From NCBI GenBank assembly GCA_037102815.1, contig BTPP01000005.1, positions 3,038,001 to 3,102,000 on the forward strand: a stretch of 64,000 nucleotides of DNA, given 5' to 3'. Position numbers and translations under genes: made by a program. Shown here in pieces: positions 11,901 to 25,270 of the stretch. The DNA comes from Neurospora intermedia. Lineage: Eukaryota > Ascomycota > Sordariomycetes > Sordariales > Sordariaceae. Under the pieces are notes generated by a model. That model ran no database searches. It was not told where the DNA came from and saw nothing but the letters and a program-made list of their open reading frames with translations. The stretch's first letter is position 1. The number at the start of each line of letters is the position of its first letter.

Positions 11901-12003
11901 TTATAATTATTAATTCCAATATTAAGGATTCGGAGGAGGATTCTACTAAAGATAAGGAGGATAAAGAGACTAAATCTATTATTCTAAAAAATTACGTTCC
12001 TTA
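9000..12003 (+). pseudogene. G2 gag
   Basis: This long RIPed reading frame upstream of pol has Gln-type stops. It includes two still-open stretches at 10,577-10,831 (84 codons) and 11,822-12,004 (60 codons). Near 11,770-11,815 the frame reads YFIYRKKGYLAREYFN, which fits a CCHC zinc knuckle (C-x2-C-x4-H-x4-C) with Cys and His changed to Tyr by G-to-A and C-to-T. Downstream is an acidic KDSEEDSTKDKEDKE linker. Gag would coat the element RNA in the cytoplasmic particle. At about 3 kb it is long for a gypsy gag, so the first kilobase might include leader or an extra domain. Confidence 0.6.
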
Positions 12004-12059
12004 AAGTAAGTAGCCTCTTTCCTAAGAGAAATATCGATTAGTAATATAATAATTATTAG

Positions 12060-15000
12060 TATAAAAATTACTATTAAGGTACCTCTATCCGCTTTTAATT
12101 TAAAAAATTACTTAGGCGATGGATTATCTTTTTTGGTTAGATATAATATAGTTTAAAATAGATTGTCTATTATTATTTATAAAATATTAATTAATATAGG
12201 AGTAAATATATATTTTATTATAAGTAATATATTCGCTAATAAATTATACTGCTTATACTTTAAAAATTATTGCAATTTCGAATTAGGATACGTTACGCCC
12301 TATTATAATATTAAACCGGACGTTATTAATTAAGTTATTAAAGGGTACCTTATAATTTAGGGTTATAAATTCTTTAATAAATAAATAATTATATTACCCG
12401 GTTTAAAGAGAGATATAATTGTAGGTCGAATATAGCTAACTTACTATTAGGTATTAGCCGATTACTATAATTAAACCCTTTATTTTCCTAAATTTTTAAT
12501 ACTTTTCCCCAATACCCGAAATTTGACTATCTAACCTATTAAATTATTATAGAACCCCCGATTTTAATCGAATGTAGATCGATAGGAAATTTTAATAGAT
12601 ATAGAAGATAAACGCCGAACCGATAGAGTATTATTATTAATATGTAATTAAACTTCCTTATTCAAGGAAGTAAATAATATAAGTAGTATAGAAGAAGGAG
12701 TAATAGTATTTAGCCCCTGTAATACCTCCTTAGAGGAACGATAATTATAGGTCCGAATTACTAAATTAGAGGAAGTTGAAATAAACTTTCCGAGGTTAAT
12801 AATATTATTTAACCCCAAATTCCCTATAGATTAGCGACCTAAGGTAATTTATATTACTAAGTATAAAATATAAAATATAATTATATTTTAAATAGAATAG
12901 ATAGAGTGGGAATTATTCGACGGTATTAAATATAAATATACGTTAGTTGAAGAGATAACTTATATAGAAGTAGAAGAGGAGAAGGCTAGAGGTCGAAATG
13001 ATAAGCTGTTTAAAGAAGTATATCTCCTATTAGATAAAGAAGGGTTTTACTATTTAAAAAGAATATTTGGTTGGGTAAAAGAGAAGCCTTAGAATATAGT
13101 TATTATTAATATAATAATTTTTGATTACTATATTAATTAGGGTTTGAAAGTAGAATTAACGAGTCTATATGAAATAGACGGGTTGATTGCTAGTATAAAG
13201 GATAAAGGACGGGTCTTACTAATAAATGACGAGGAGTATTGGAGTTTGGTATTCGAACGATTCCTAATAATATATTATAATTATATTAATATATTTAATA
13301 AATTTAATTCTAATACACTGTCCAACTATTATAATAAAATTAATTATTAGATTATATTGGAAGAGGGTAAAATACCCGGAGATTTAGGTTATAATTCCTT
13401 GTATAAGATAACTTTAAAAGAATTAGAAGAATATTAAAAGTATATTATAAACAATCTCTAAAAAGGATTTATCGAAGTAAGTTTAGTACTATAGGCGGCG
13501 CTTATATTGTTTATACCTAAGGTTAATGGAGGTCTTAAGTTCTATATAGATTACCGGAAGTTGAATGTTTTATTAAAGAAGGATAAATACCCCCTACCTT
13601 TAATTAACGAAATGTTGGTTCGTATTAGTTAGGTTAAGATCTTTATAAAAATCGATATTCGGTAAGCCTTCTATAGGATCCGTATATATTTAAACTATAA
13701 AGATTTAATAATATTTAGAATTAGATACGGGGCGTATAAATACAAAGTATTTCTATTCGGTTTTACTAGAGGATTATCGTCTTTCTAACAATTTATTAAT
13801 AATATTCTTATTAATTATTTTATTATACTTTATAGTATATATATCGACAATATTCTAATTTACTCGGAAAATATTAATAATTACAAGGATTACGTCCGTA
13901 AGGTCTTAGATCGATTAAAGAACGTAGGATTCTAGGCCGATATAAAGAAATATAAATTTAGTATTACGGAAATTAAATTCCTAAGTTTTATTATTAATAC
14001 TTAAGGAATTTCCGTAGACCCCGAAAAGATAATTATAGTAAGAAATTAGAAGTAACTAACGTTAGTAAAAGGGATATAAGTTTTCTTAGGGTTTTATAAT
14101 TTTTACCGAAAATTTATTAAAGATTTTAGCCGAATTGCTAAACTATTTTCTAATTTAATTAAGAAGGATTTACTTTTTTTATAAATTGAACGTTATTAAA
14201 AGGTATTTGAAAAATTGAAGGCGATTCTCTTAAGTACGCCTATCCTAGCCTACTTTAATTACTATTAAAAGATAAAGATCGAGATGGACTCCTTTAACGG
14301 GGTATATATAAGCGTTATAAGTTAGTAATAAAACGATAAATAGCACCCGATCGCCTTCTATTCCGAAATAATAGTACCCGCTGAATTAAATTATTCTATT
14401 TACAATAAAGAATTATTAGCCGTAATAAAGGCGATTGAATAGTGGAGACCGGAGTTAAAAAGGGTAATACCCTTTACTATTATTATTAATTATTAAGTAT
14501 TAGAATATTTTGGAAGTAAAAGAATGTTGAATAATAAATAAGTATAGTAGTTGGAAACCTTTTTGGAATATTAATTTTATATGATTTATCGACCCGGAAG
14601 GGAAAACGTAACCGTAGACGTATTATTCCGAAAGTTTAAGGATTTTAAAACTATAAAAGTTAAGAAGGATAATTAATATACCCTCCGGTTATTAAAGCTA
14701 AACGAGGAGGGTTTCTTTATATTTATAAAAAATAAAGAAGAAATACTTACAATTGAATTATGTATAATATTATTTATTGGAATAGTTAAAATTAAGAAGA
14801 TAGAGGGTAAATTATCCCTATTGAATTAAACTATTGAGGAAGAGAATATAGAGTTAATACTATAATTTATAGGGATTATATTAGTAAATAAGTTATTATC
14901 TTTAAACCGAAATAGTAAGTCTATTTTAGTTTATAGAGAGAAGGTACGTTAGTTAGATACGTTATTTACTTTTAATAATAGTCTTCTATATTGTAAAGGG

Positions 15001-16440
15001 AAGTTGGTAGTCTTTAAAGACGATTATATTCGGACTTACCTTATCTAGGATATTTATTTATAGATACTAATAGCTTACCCTAGTAAAGCTAAAACTAGGA
15101 GATTTATTTAAAGTTAGTATTAGTGGCCTATAATAACCTTAGATATAGATTATTTTATAGTAAACTACTAAGAATATTAGGTATTAAAGTACCCTTGTAA
15201 TAAAACTCTAGGAAAATTCTATTTAATATTTATGAGGGATAGACGGCCTTGGAGAAGTGTAATAGTTGATTTTAAATTAATGCTAATAAATAAGAAGGGT
15301 TATAATAATGTATTGGTGATAGTAGATCGTTTTTTTAGAATATTTTAGTATATCCCTTGTAAAGATATAGTTATAGTTAAATAAGCGGCGGAGATATACT
15401 ACTACGGTCCCTATTGTATTTTCGGCTACTTTAATAAAATTATTAGCGACTGTAGCCCTTAATTTATTTCCGATTTTATATAAGAATTAATAAAGTTGAT
15501 AGGAATTATTTAGAAGCTTAATAGCTTAAAATACTCCTAAACAGTAGGATAAGTAGAAATTATAAATTAGTATTTGGATTAACGTTTACGTCTATTTATT
15601 AACTATAATTAAGACGATTGGTCGATAAAGCTGCTTATATTAGATTTAGTATAAACGAGCCTCCTTTATAAAAATCTTAACGGCCTATCTCCCTACGAAG
15701 TAGTTATAGGATACCCTATATTAGTATTATTTAATTAGTAGAGTCGTACTAAATTGGTTAGATTACCTATATAAGAAAGGTTGAACCGCTTAGAGGTATA
15801 AATAACGGTTAAATAGCTGGAATTATTAAGGGATACAGCTAGAAAGGCAATCGATAAAGTACAGTACGATAAATAGCCTAGGTAAATTGGTATTAGAGGG
15901 ATCCCGATTTCGGTGTAGGCGATAAAGTTTTTATTATTAAGAAATATTAGTCGATAGACCGCCCTAGTAATAAATTAGACTTCCTATTAACGAAGATATT
16001 ATATTATATTAAAACTATAAAGGGATTTTCGTACGAATTGGACTTCCTAGCCTCTTAAAGGAGTAGAAAAGTCTTTTATATTAAACGGCTAAGGAGGGAC
16101 CCGGGAAATTTATTACTGGGATAAAGTAGGTAAAATCTAGCGGGTGAAATTATTATAGAGGATAGAGAAGAAGAGTAGGAAGTATATAAAGTAGTATTAT
16201 TGAAGGTTATTAATAATAAGTTTTAGTATTAGGTAGAATAGAAGGGCTAAGATCCGGATCCGGAATAGTACTTTATAGAGGGTTTTAAGAATATAGCGGA
16301 AGTATTTAAAGTGTACTACGACGAATATCCCAATAAGTTAGGATTTTTAAATCGTTTATAGTATTAATTTAGTAAGGATATAAGTGATTATTCTAATAAT
16401 AATACGCCGGCGCCTACAATTAGGAGGGGAATAATACGAA
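12060..16440 (+). pseudogene. G2 pol: protease, RT, RNase H, integrase, chromodomain
   Basis: Domains in order: protease near 12,165-12,260 (ILINIGVNIYFI, a mutated LxDSGxxxxF); RT 13,490-14,000, with KVNGGLKFYIDYRKLN, then YPLPLI, KIDIRQAFYRIRI and YIDNILIYS (YxDD with Asp to Asn, near 13,840); RNase H about 14,280-14,600 (HPIAFYSE, then NYSIYNKELLAVIKAIE and YRPGRENVT). An integrase zinc finger region lies near 15,060-15,210 and the integrase core at 15,250-15,720, with VDFKLM, IISDCSPQFIS and NQYLDQRLR. A chromodomain lies near 16,150-16,340 (EE-EVYKVV, then DPDPE and FKNIAEVFKVYYDEYP). Chromodomains tether integration to modified histones. A 68-codon open stretch at 13,144-13,350 survives. 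Stops and motif changes make it inactive. Confidence 0.85.
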
Positions 16441-16696
16441 GAAGGAAGTAAGGTATTAGAATAAAGATATAAATAGGAAATTCGCGCTTGTAAATAATAA
16501 GTTGGCAACGATCGTAGAAATGGATAAATAGCGTAGTAGAATAATCGCTATTCCCAACCCAAGGATATTCAATATATTTAGGAAGCGAGACGTCGTAGGT
16601 TCAAAATAGGTTTATAATAGGAAATTTTTTTTACCTTTTATATTTTTAATTCTTATATCGGCTTTGGGGCTGAGCCTTATATGAGGGGGGGGGTGA

Positions 16697-16950
16697 TGTT
16701 ATAGCCTAGTCCTATAACTCCCTAGAAGACCTAGGTCACGTATAGGCGTGCCGCCTTTATAGCTTAGGCACTATATCTACGGACCAGGTACAGGACCTAC
16801 TATAGGTCGCTAGCGCACAAACATTTAACTTCGTACAGCCAGCCCACCTTGGGACTTCTTTCTTTTCCCTCTTTAGTTTTAGTTTTGTATTTGATTTATG
16901 CCATATCCTTCCTGCGCTGGCTTTCGCTCGTGGATGTGCATGCCCTCACA
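16697..16950 (+). repeat. G2 3' LTR (RIPed copy)
   Basis: It is 254 bp, aligned end to end with 8682-8935. In the first 180 bp compared, the mismatches are transitions, mostly CpA to TpA or its complement in this copy. A few toward its 3' end go the other way (GCCCACCTTGGG here versus GCCTACTTTGGG). Confidence 0.9.
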
Positions 16951-16955
16951 GGCTT

Positions 16956-18060
16956 CGCTACGGCCGAGAAGTATAGTCCGGCTATTTCTTAGTATTAGCT
17001 TTGCCTTTTTCGCGGTTATAAGTATGTAGGCGTTAATTTCAATTCCGGTACGAAGTATATTATATATAAGGTAGAATTTAGTAAGGTTTATCTTCCTATT
17101 CCTAACGTTATTTAATTTATTTATTACAATTAGAGATTGTAGGGATATTTTACTTTTAGCACTGAGGGTACTATTACCGTTGTACGTAAAGATATAATTT
17201 CAATTATAGAGATTTTAGAGTATAATAACCGTTTCTTTACTTATAGTTAGTTTAATAATATAGTTATTGATTATCTAATTTTAATATAGTTACTACAGTT
17301 ATTAATCCGCCTATTTTTAACGATTTTACTACGCCCCCTTCTATTACTAGCGTTAATTTTACTATTTTTATTAAGTTTAATAACGTTTATACCTACCTAA
17401 AATCCTTATAGTAGGCTATAGGTAATATAAATAATATCTATAGCAATATTAAGTCTCTATATTATACTATAGATAATCTCTATATATAGGTAGCTAACCT
17501 ATAGGCTTAGAAGGAATTGTTCCCTCTAATTCTAAAGCCGAATAAATATAGTTCGGTTAAAGGAGGAATTTAGGGATTATTTAGTATTTCGCTCCTTTAT
17601 TAAATTTGCTTTACTATTCGCGTTTAAACTATTTCTTTAATTGGCCCTGCCGTCGATTTTGCAATTACCCCGCCCCGTACTCCTAGTACTACTAATAATA
17701 ATGTAAAAGTCGATCCTCCTATTAGTTTTACTTCCCTGGCCGGTAGTATAAAGGAAGAGGCTCCTATTGGCCGTACTTCTACCGATATTAAAATATTAAA
17801 GAAGGGCGAAATCCGCAAATAAGGTCTATTACTATAGCCGTACTCTTCCTTCGGTTTTCTATTTTTTATACTTTCATAAATTAATTATATTTAAGTAAAG
17901 GATTAACCTCCCTATATCCTTTCTATAGTAAGGGGGAAAGGGGCTCTAACTTCGAACTATAATTAATTTCTCTTACGCTTATTAGAGCGAGTAGTTCCTT
18001 CGTACTAATATTATTCTAATAGTCCGTTATTTGTATTTATAGGTCCGTACTTCTATTTAA
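16956..18060 (-). other. G1 3' internal region, proximal part
   Basis: This lies between the G1 chromodomain and the G2 insertion. Together with 7614-8676 it makes about 2 kb between the chromodomain and the 3' LTR, more than most fungal chromoviruses have. A minus-strand open frame at 17,624-17,818 and a plus-strand Gln-interrupted frame (NNVYTYLKSLQQAIGNINN near 17,385, counting stops as Gln) cover the same bases. Neither shows a recognised domain. Confidence 0.4.
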
Positions 18061-19188
18061 ATTTATTAAATATAGTTATCTTTAAAAACTCTTTAAGCAA
18101 TTCCCAAATAATTTTTCTAAACCCTTTTTATTTTATATAGACTATATGGATTATATATCCTCTTTTCTCTTTAAAATTACTTATATAAAGGATCTACTCT
18201 ACTTCCTACTCTTTCTCTCCTTCGATTATAATAATTAGGGGTTGTAAATTTATAGTATATTATCCGGGTAGAGGGTCTTTGGCGGCTCTACGGAGGAGGT
18301 TTATATAAAAGATATTATAAATTATAAATAGTAATCCTTTAAATTCGACTATATATAGTAATAAAATTTTAGAGACGGTATATTTAGTATAGACTATATT
18401 AAATCTCTTCTTAAAGCGCGTAGAACTATAGTTTTTAAAATTAAACTAAACCTTATTTCTAATTTAGAATCATTCGGCCGGTTACTTAGAATAGTTTACG
18501 AATTTCTTTTATTATTATACAACTATAGTTATAATAATCTAATAAATATTTAAAATTTATTGTAATTTCTTTATACATTCGTAGGTTTTTCGCTTAGGGA
18601 TAAATATAATAGGCAATTCTTCTAGGGATTCTTTAATAGTAGGGATAATAGGGCCTACTTTATAGCCGTAGGTTGCAAAGAAGGGGGTTATACCGATAGA
18701 AGTATTTATCCTACTATTAATTACTAATTAGGTTATAAGGGTCTAATAATCCCAATCGTTTTATAAATAGTTAATATAAGTTCTAGAGAAGGCGTATATT
18801 TCCTAATTTATTCTCTCGGGACTATTATCGGTCTAGAGATAGTAGACTATATTAAGGAGTTGCTCTATATATATTAATTTGTAGAGACGCCTCTAGAACC
18901 TATTCGTTTAATTAGTACTTCTATTACTAACGATTGAGCGTAGTTAACCGTAGTAGCGTACGAAGTATTAAAGGAAGCGTTCTACATAAAGGTTTATATT
19001 TATAGAAGGTATAAATTTAAAGATAACGTTCTTACTAAACCTATTTTTAATAACTTATAGATACATATTCTTATTAGCGTTCGGGAAATTAGTAATAAAG
19101 TTTATTTAAATATTTCTATAGTATTAGTCGGGGGTCGCTAACGTTTATAAAAAGCCTCTCTTTATATTTTTCCAAACTTTTATAGAAC
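18060..19188 (-). pseudogene. G1 integrase core and chromodomain
   Basis: The minus-strand reading from 19,188 downward gives a broken integrase core: YFVRYYGQL then IVSNRS (Gly-x-Pro and SDR-type block), YYLQTDNSPERINQEI near 18,810-18,850 (the HPQTDGQTERxNQ motif), then NDWDYQ and a TPFFATYGYKVGP block near 18,670. Further on, KYTVSKI and LPGQYTIN lead to GEKEQEVEQIL near 18,210-18,250, which fits the start of a chromodomain (EWEVExIL). It is the continuation of 26,174-27,357 across the LINE-A insertion. Stops match mutated Gln and Trp codons. Confidence 0.75.
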
Positions 19189-19249
19189 TATAAATATAGT
19201 AATTGGGATGATTAATAAAAAACTGCTTTGAAACCGGAAACGCCGATTT

Positions 19250-20960
19250 CTGGTCGAGGAGTGCTCCAAAACGAAAACTAACAACGGCAATCGACTTAGG
19301 AGGGTCGTTTACGTCCCTCACGATGTCCTGCGACGAGCGCAGCGACGGTGTTGTATCGTCGTTACCGATGGCCATCGATAGCGGTACCCGTGGACTCGAA
19401 AATAGCGTCTACAACCCGTTCGCGGAGATCTCAGTATATAATAATCCTAAAGCCGCACTTACTATAAAGACCTCGGATAAAATAGAGGAAGATAATAAAA
19501 TATTAAAGAAATTTATTATTAAAGCGAATAAATCTATAAACTATAATACTATTTCGACCGAGGACCGTTGTTAAGCTTAAAAATTATTTCTCGAGTTTGC
19601 GAAGGTATACGTCGGAAAAAGTAGGTCTACGCGACCCGAAGCTAATAAGGTTAAAACCGATTAATTTATTACTAAGAAGGATTTTAACGATTTAAAGAAG
19701 GATATTCTAAAAGAAATTAAGAAAGGCGCTTAAGAGGTACCGAAGTATTAGACCGATATTATAGCAAAAGTTAGCCCGAGTAAAATCGATACTACCCTCT
19801 AATAATTACTTACTACTATTAAGAAATTTATCCCCTTTAACTTCGAATAGTAATTTACTATTAAGGGAGCGATAATTACCGTCGAATTTATAAACCGTTC
19901 GAATGAAGATACGAAGACGACCTTAGTTACGTATTTAAATAAGAAGAATACTAGCCTAATAATTCGAACGGCTACTAAAATACTAATAACCGGAAACTAT
20001 ATAATTATATTCGACGAATCTATATATAATTAGTACTAGTGTAACTAAATATAGGCTAAAGAAGTTTTCGGCCCCGATGCTTTTATTACTATAAATATTA
20101 TAAGTATATTAATTCGGGGCGTACTCTAAAATAGTATTAATAATTATACTACGGCGGAAGTTATATCGAATATAGCGAAGGAAAAGAATCCGGAGGTATT
20201 TATTATTAGAATTCGGTTATAGAAAAAAAGGGATAGAGAGAATAGAGGCCTACTTCTAATAGAGGTCGCTACCGTATTAGTAGTATATTTCCTCTAGGAT
20301 AACCTCTTCCTCTAGGATAATAACGTATACCTATACAAACCGTTCTAAACCTCGAATAATATCCAATAATACTTTAAATATTAAGGAATCGGATATACAA
20401 CGAGATTCTACCGTCAAAAAAATATCTACGCCCACTATAGTAAAGCTAAATATAAAAGAGATCGCTTTAACGAAGTAAATTGCCCGTCTAATAATAATAA
20501 ATTACTCGTCTATTATAAGTTATATAGGAAGAAGGGCTACTATATATATAATTATAAAGAGTACCTTATTCTCTGGAAGGTAATTATAAAGGCGTCTATT
20601 GTATATATTAAAAGGCCGCGGGCGTTTACCCCCTGTAAGAACCCGGCCGGAAAGGTATTAGAGCCGACGATAGAGATTATAAATAAGAGTGTCCTTCTAA
20701 ACGCTCCCTCTAACTCCCGTACTATTATTACCCTAGAGAGATATATTAAAAGAATTGTAAAGAGGGGACGGCCGAAGAAAGTCGTCGGCCTATCCTCCCG
20801 ACCGAAGCTATTAAACCCTTAAAATCCAATAGATATTTATATATACTCCTAAAATATAGGAAGGAATCGATCGTATAGTAATAATAGTATTTATACGACT
20901 ATAACCCCCCTTAAAGAAATAATACCCTTATCCTCTATAAAAGGGCTAGAAGGAACCCTA
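19250..20960 (+). pseudogene. LINE-A ORF1 (Gag-like)
   Basis: The frame starts in the well-preserved 5' part (open for 83 codons at 19,323-19,574) and then continues with Gln-type stops to about 20,950. It includes a Lys-rich region (KKDFNDLKKDILKEIKKGA near 19,675), a central region reading FINRSNEDTKTTL, and a C-terminal zinc-knuckle region near 20,400-20,580 where Cys residues have become Arg or Tyr (GYTTRFYRQKN, then YYKLYRKKGYYIYNY). This layout is usual for ORF1 of Tad1-clade LINEs, which binds the element RNA. Exact start is uncertain. Confidence 0.65.
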
Positions 20961-23900
20961 TTTTAGGGTAATTAATAATCTAATTAAAAATACTCTATTA
21001 GAATATAAGGAAGTTATACGAGAGAAGGAAACTTCTATTCGAATAAAAGGAAACTTATAATATTATAGCAATTTAGGAGCCGGGTAGAAATTTAAATAGG
21101 GATATTTACCGTCCTAGAGGCGGAAGATATTTCGGGGTCGATTATATAAAAAAGGGAAGGGTAATAATATATATAAATAAGAAATAGAATTTAAAGGACC
21201 TAAATTTCTAAACCGGAAAGGATTAGGCTATAGTAATATTTAAGAGTTTGAGGGATTTAACAACCGTCTTTTCTATTTACTCTCCTATTTTTATATAGGG
21301 AATACCGGAATATTAATAAAAATTACCGCTCTTTAAATTTTTTAAAGTCGGGCCCCTAGTAGGAAATTTAATTATAATTAGAGATTATAATTTCTACTAT
21401 CCTAATTAAAATCTAGAAAATAGGATTAGTTTAAAGGCCGCTCGCTTCCTTATATAGGTATAATACTAAAGATTTAATCTATTTACCCCCCGTAATAAAC
21501 TAATAAAACTCAAAAATACAATACGAAGAGAGAAGGATAAAATAATTAATTATATATAATTATTACCTAAGGTTAAAGCCGAATATTAGGGAATATAAAA
21601 GTACGAATAAACCGGTTCGGACTATTACCCTTAGGAAATTTAAATCTAAGTAAAAAGAAAGAATAAAAAGCGGAAAAGGAAGGAAGATATAATTAAAATT
21701 TTATAAATATAGTAAAAGTAAAGGAAGTAGTAGAGAAATAAATATTAGTCCTAGAAAGGATTAATATAATAAAGGATTTTAAATTCGCTTTTCGTAAGTT
21801 CGACGGGGAATTTATAAATATTATAAAAGAATTTATTCCGTACTAGAAGAAAAGTCGAAGGAGGAAAGTAAATTAATAAATATTAAAATATAAAATAATA
21901 ACGAAAGAAGTACGGAAGATATATTAAGAATAATTTAAATATTAAATAGTATTAAACTAAAGGGATTTTATCGAAGTTATAATAAAAAAGAAGAAGATAA
22001 TTATAAAAATTTAATAAGTTATATAGTATAATAGCGTTGCTAAAGCTTCGAAGAACCTAAATTAATTTTAGCCCTTAAAATAATAAATCCGTACTTAAAA
22101 TTATAAATTAATAGACCCGCCTAAATTACTAACCTTTTAAACTTACGAAGGGGTAATAAAAATCGGAAATTATAATAGTAAAGCCGAAATTCTTACCGAT
22201 TATTTCTTCCTAAAAATAAAAATTCTAACGGATTACCTACCGGATTAAATTAAATTACTAAATAGTATTAAATTAATAATTATTAGTAAATTAATCGATA
22301 AAGAGGATATTTAGGACGTATTTTCTTAAATAGCGCCTAATAAAGCCCCTAGGATCGATTAATACTTAAATAGGTTTCTAAAAATATATAAATAACTATT
22401 CCAATAGGCTATAGTATATTTAATATCTATTAGCCTCTAATTTAAATATTTCCTATAGCAGTTTAAGGATGTAAAAATAATTATCCTTAAAAAATTTAAA
22501 AAGGGTACCGCCTAATAGAAGCTAGTAAGCGTATAAAGGCTAATATTATTATTTAATAATATAAGAAAGATTTTTAAAATATTTATAATTAAAAGGTTTA
22601 CGTAGGTAGCCGAAGAGTTTAACTTCCTACTAGAGGGCTAGATAAGTAATTAAATAAACTATTTAATAGAATTTATAATCCGGATAATTACCGACGCAAT
22701 ATATATAACTTAAAAACTTAGGGCTATAACGTCCTTTATATTCTTAAATTTAAAAGGAATATTCAATAAAATTAATTATAAGTAACTTTTATATACCCTA
22801 TAGGAAATATAATTCCTAATATAAATTATTCGGTAGGTAACGAATTTTATTACCGGAAAGAGAGGTTCTTTCTTCTTTAATAATAAAACCTCCTACCCCT
22901 ATATAATTACCGCTAGAGTATTATAAAGCTCCCTCCTCTCCCCTATTTTATTTATTCTTTTTATTACCCTACTATATTAGAAGTTAGTAATAATTTTAAA
23001 TATAATTATAATTAACTTTACTAACAATATTAATATTATAATAATAGTCCGTACTATTAAAGAAAATTACCGGACGTTATAAGTAACGTAGGAAGTATAT
23101 TCGGAATAAGTAAAGGCAAGAGGTATAGAGTTCGAAATAATTAAAATAGAATTAATATACTTTATACGGACGAAGGTACTAAGGATAGAAACTCTCTAAT
23201 TCGGAGAAGTAGTACTTTAACCGACGGAATTAATATAATTCCTAAGGGTTTAATTAGACTATAAATTTAATTATAAGGCTTATACGGAAGTAGTAAAAAA
23301 GAAAATAACGATATAGACGAATATATTTATAAGATTAGTAGTGAAAATATAGGGTTATTCCTTTATTTAAGTAAAGGAAATATATATTAAATATATTTAT
23401 AGTATTATTATATATAGAGCCTTAATATTCTATTAACTAATTAAAATCTATAGTAAATTTCGGAGGATAGTAGTTGGGCTAGCGAAATATTAAATTAAAT
23501 ATTTAAAAATTATTGCCGGGGCGTATAAAGCTACGCCGGTATAAAATTTAGAAATAGAAACCTTTTATCTACTATTCGACCTCTACTTTAATAAAAAGGT
23601 CTAAACTTTTAAAGAAAAGTTCGCCCGGACGGACCAAGCCCGGTTTGTCCGAAGGATTATAGTTTAGGTCTCTAATTATATTTAGGTATAATAAATTAGA
23701 GGTTGGTTATTTACTAATAAATTAGAGAATAGTATAATTAAGGCTCGGTAGGTTGAAATATAAATACTAATAGAGAAGCTACTAATAATAGTAATTAGCC
23801 CCCCCTCGGAGTTAGGGATTTAATTATTACTATTATTATAAGTTTTAAAGCTAATAACCGTTAATAGAAAAGAATAATTAAAGGATATAATAAATTAAAA

Positions 23901-25270
23901 ATAAATATCGTACTATAATTACTACCTAGCGGCGGTAATAGTAAAATTAGAGTAATAATACGAATTTACTATTATTAACTTTACCTTTAAATTTAGTAGA
24001 GAGGCTATTTAATAATATATAGTCGGTATAAAAAAGAAGAAAGGAAAATACTAATAATTAGAGGAAACCGAAGAGGAATTATATTTATTAATTAAAGTAA
24101 AGAATTCCCTCTTTATTTAAATTAAAATAGAAATTATTAACCTCTAAGCCTTCCTTTACTAGAGGAAGGTATCGGGCGTCTTAATTCCTATTTGCGCCTA
24201 TAGGTTTAAGAAGGAGATATTCGCCTATATTATCCTAAATTGCTTTAATATAGATACTATCTTTTAGTTAAATTTAGAAGCTTAGCTATTAATAAAGGAA
24301 GAATTCTAAAAATACCTAAATAACGGAATTAAAGCTGAAAGGATTCTATTATAGGCGTTAAAGTTAGGGAGGTTAAGAGAATACTATTTAGCAATCAAAT
24401 TAGAAGAAGAGTAACGTAAGGAAATCGCAAAGTATTCCTAGGAAGAAGATAGAATATTAATAATACTAAAATAATAGGACGAAAATAAAGAGGAAATATT
24501 TATATTAATTATAAGAATTATTTAAATTACGGTTATAATAAGAATCGAAAAGTACTATTTAACGAGCGCCTAATTACGTTTAAAAAACTATTCGAATAAT
24601 TCTATTATATAAGCCTAGTTCGTAGTAATTTTATAGCGCTACTAAATCTAATTATTATTTATAAGGGCGCGGCCGGGAATATCGACGGTTATAAGGCTAC
24701 CGGGAATAGAACTATTACTATTACTAAAACCGGAAATTATACGAATAAAAGTAGTATAATTATTACCGCTAGATATAATATATATAAGAATAATAGCGCT
24801 ACTATTAGAATTAAATGTAATCCAAATTAGGTTTATAATACTACCGCCGGGTAAGGAAGGAATATAACTATAATAAATATCCTTCGTAATTAGTTTACAA
24901 TAACCCTTCTATTATTATTCAATAATATTATAACCTATAGTATAAAGAAGACGTTTATAGTCGGTAGGAAGGCTATTCTATTCTAAGCGAGTATATATAT
25001 AATTAGAGAAGTCGTTAGTAATATAATAGAAAGTATTTAGGTTATAATTAAAATTATTTAAACTATCTAATATTATAGTAATAACTACCGCCTAAATAGT
25101 ATTATAAGCGTTATAGAAACCGGCGGGGACGTCCAATATATATCTACTAGTAGTATAATTGTAAATAGCGTTCTAAGTACTATTAATTAAAAGTATAGGA
25201 ATTAAATAGCGAAAAAGAAGAAAGGAGGATATAAAACCTACTAGTAAATAAGATAAAGCAAATCCTATTT
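20960..25270 (+). pseudogene. LINE-A ORF2: endonuclease and reverse transcriptase
   Basis: An AP-endonuclease domain ends near 21,640 with the readable block NLENRISLKAARFL, then TIRREKDKIIDYI and GSDYYP (family GSDHxP). RT core: SFIFLNLKGIFNxINYK near 22,735-22,780 (the LDIKGAFDRV block), LLSPILFILFITLL near 22,930, and INFTNNINIII near 23,010-23,045 (FADD region with D to N). A C-terminal part follows after the linker near 23,560-23,700 (YLLFDLYFNKKVQTF). The protein would nick target DNA and prime reverse transcription. It is inactivated by many Gln and Trp codon stops. Confidence 0.78.

Larger units (their letters stand above)
8682..16950 (+). mobile_element. G2: Ty3/gypsy chromovirus inserted in G1
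   Basis: The 254-bp LTRs at 8682-8935 and 16,697-16,950 begin TGTCATGGCC or TGTTATAGCC. The downstream copy ends GCCCTCACA and the upstream copy ends GCCTTATA. The target duplication GGCTT is perfect (8677-8681 and 16,951-16,955). A GAGGGGGGGGGTGA polypurine tract precedes the downstream LTR, giving plus orientation. The interior of about 7.8 kb carries gag, protease, RT, RNase H, integrase and a chromodomain in order. It lies in the 3' internal region of G1 in the opposite orientation, so it is younger than G1. Confidence 0.88.

Noticed and set aside
10577-13350. Three short open frames as host genes
   Set aside because: They are surviving pieces of G2 gag and pol.
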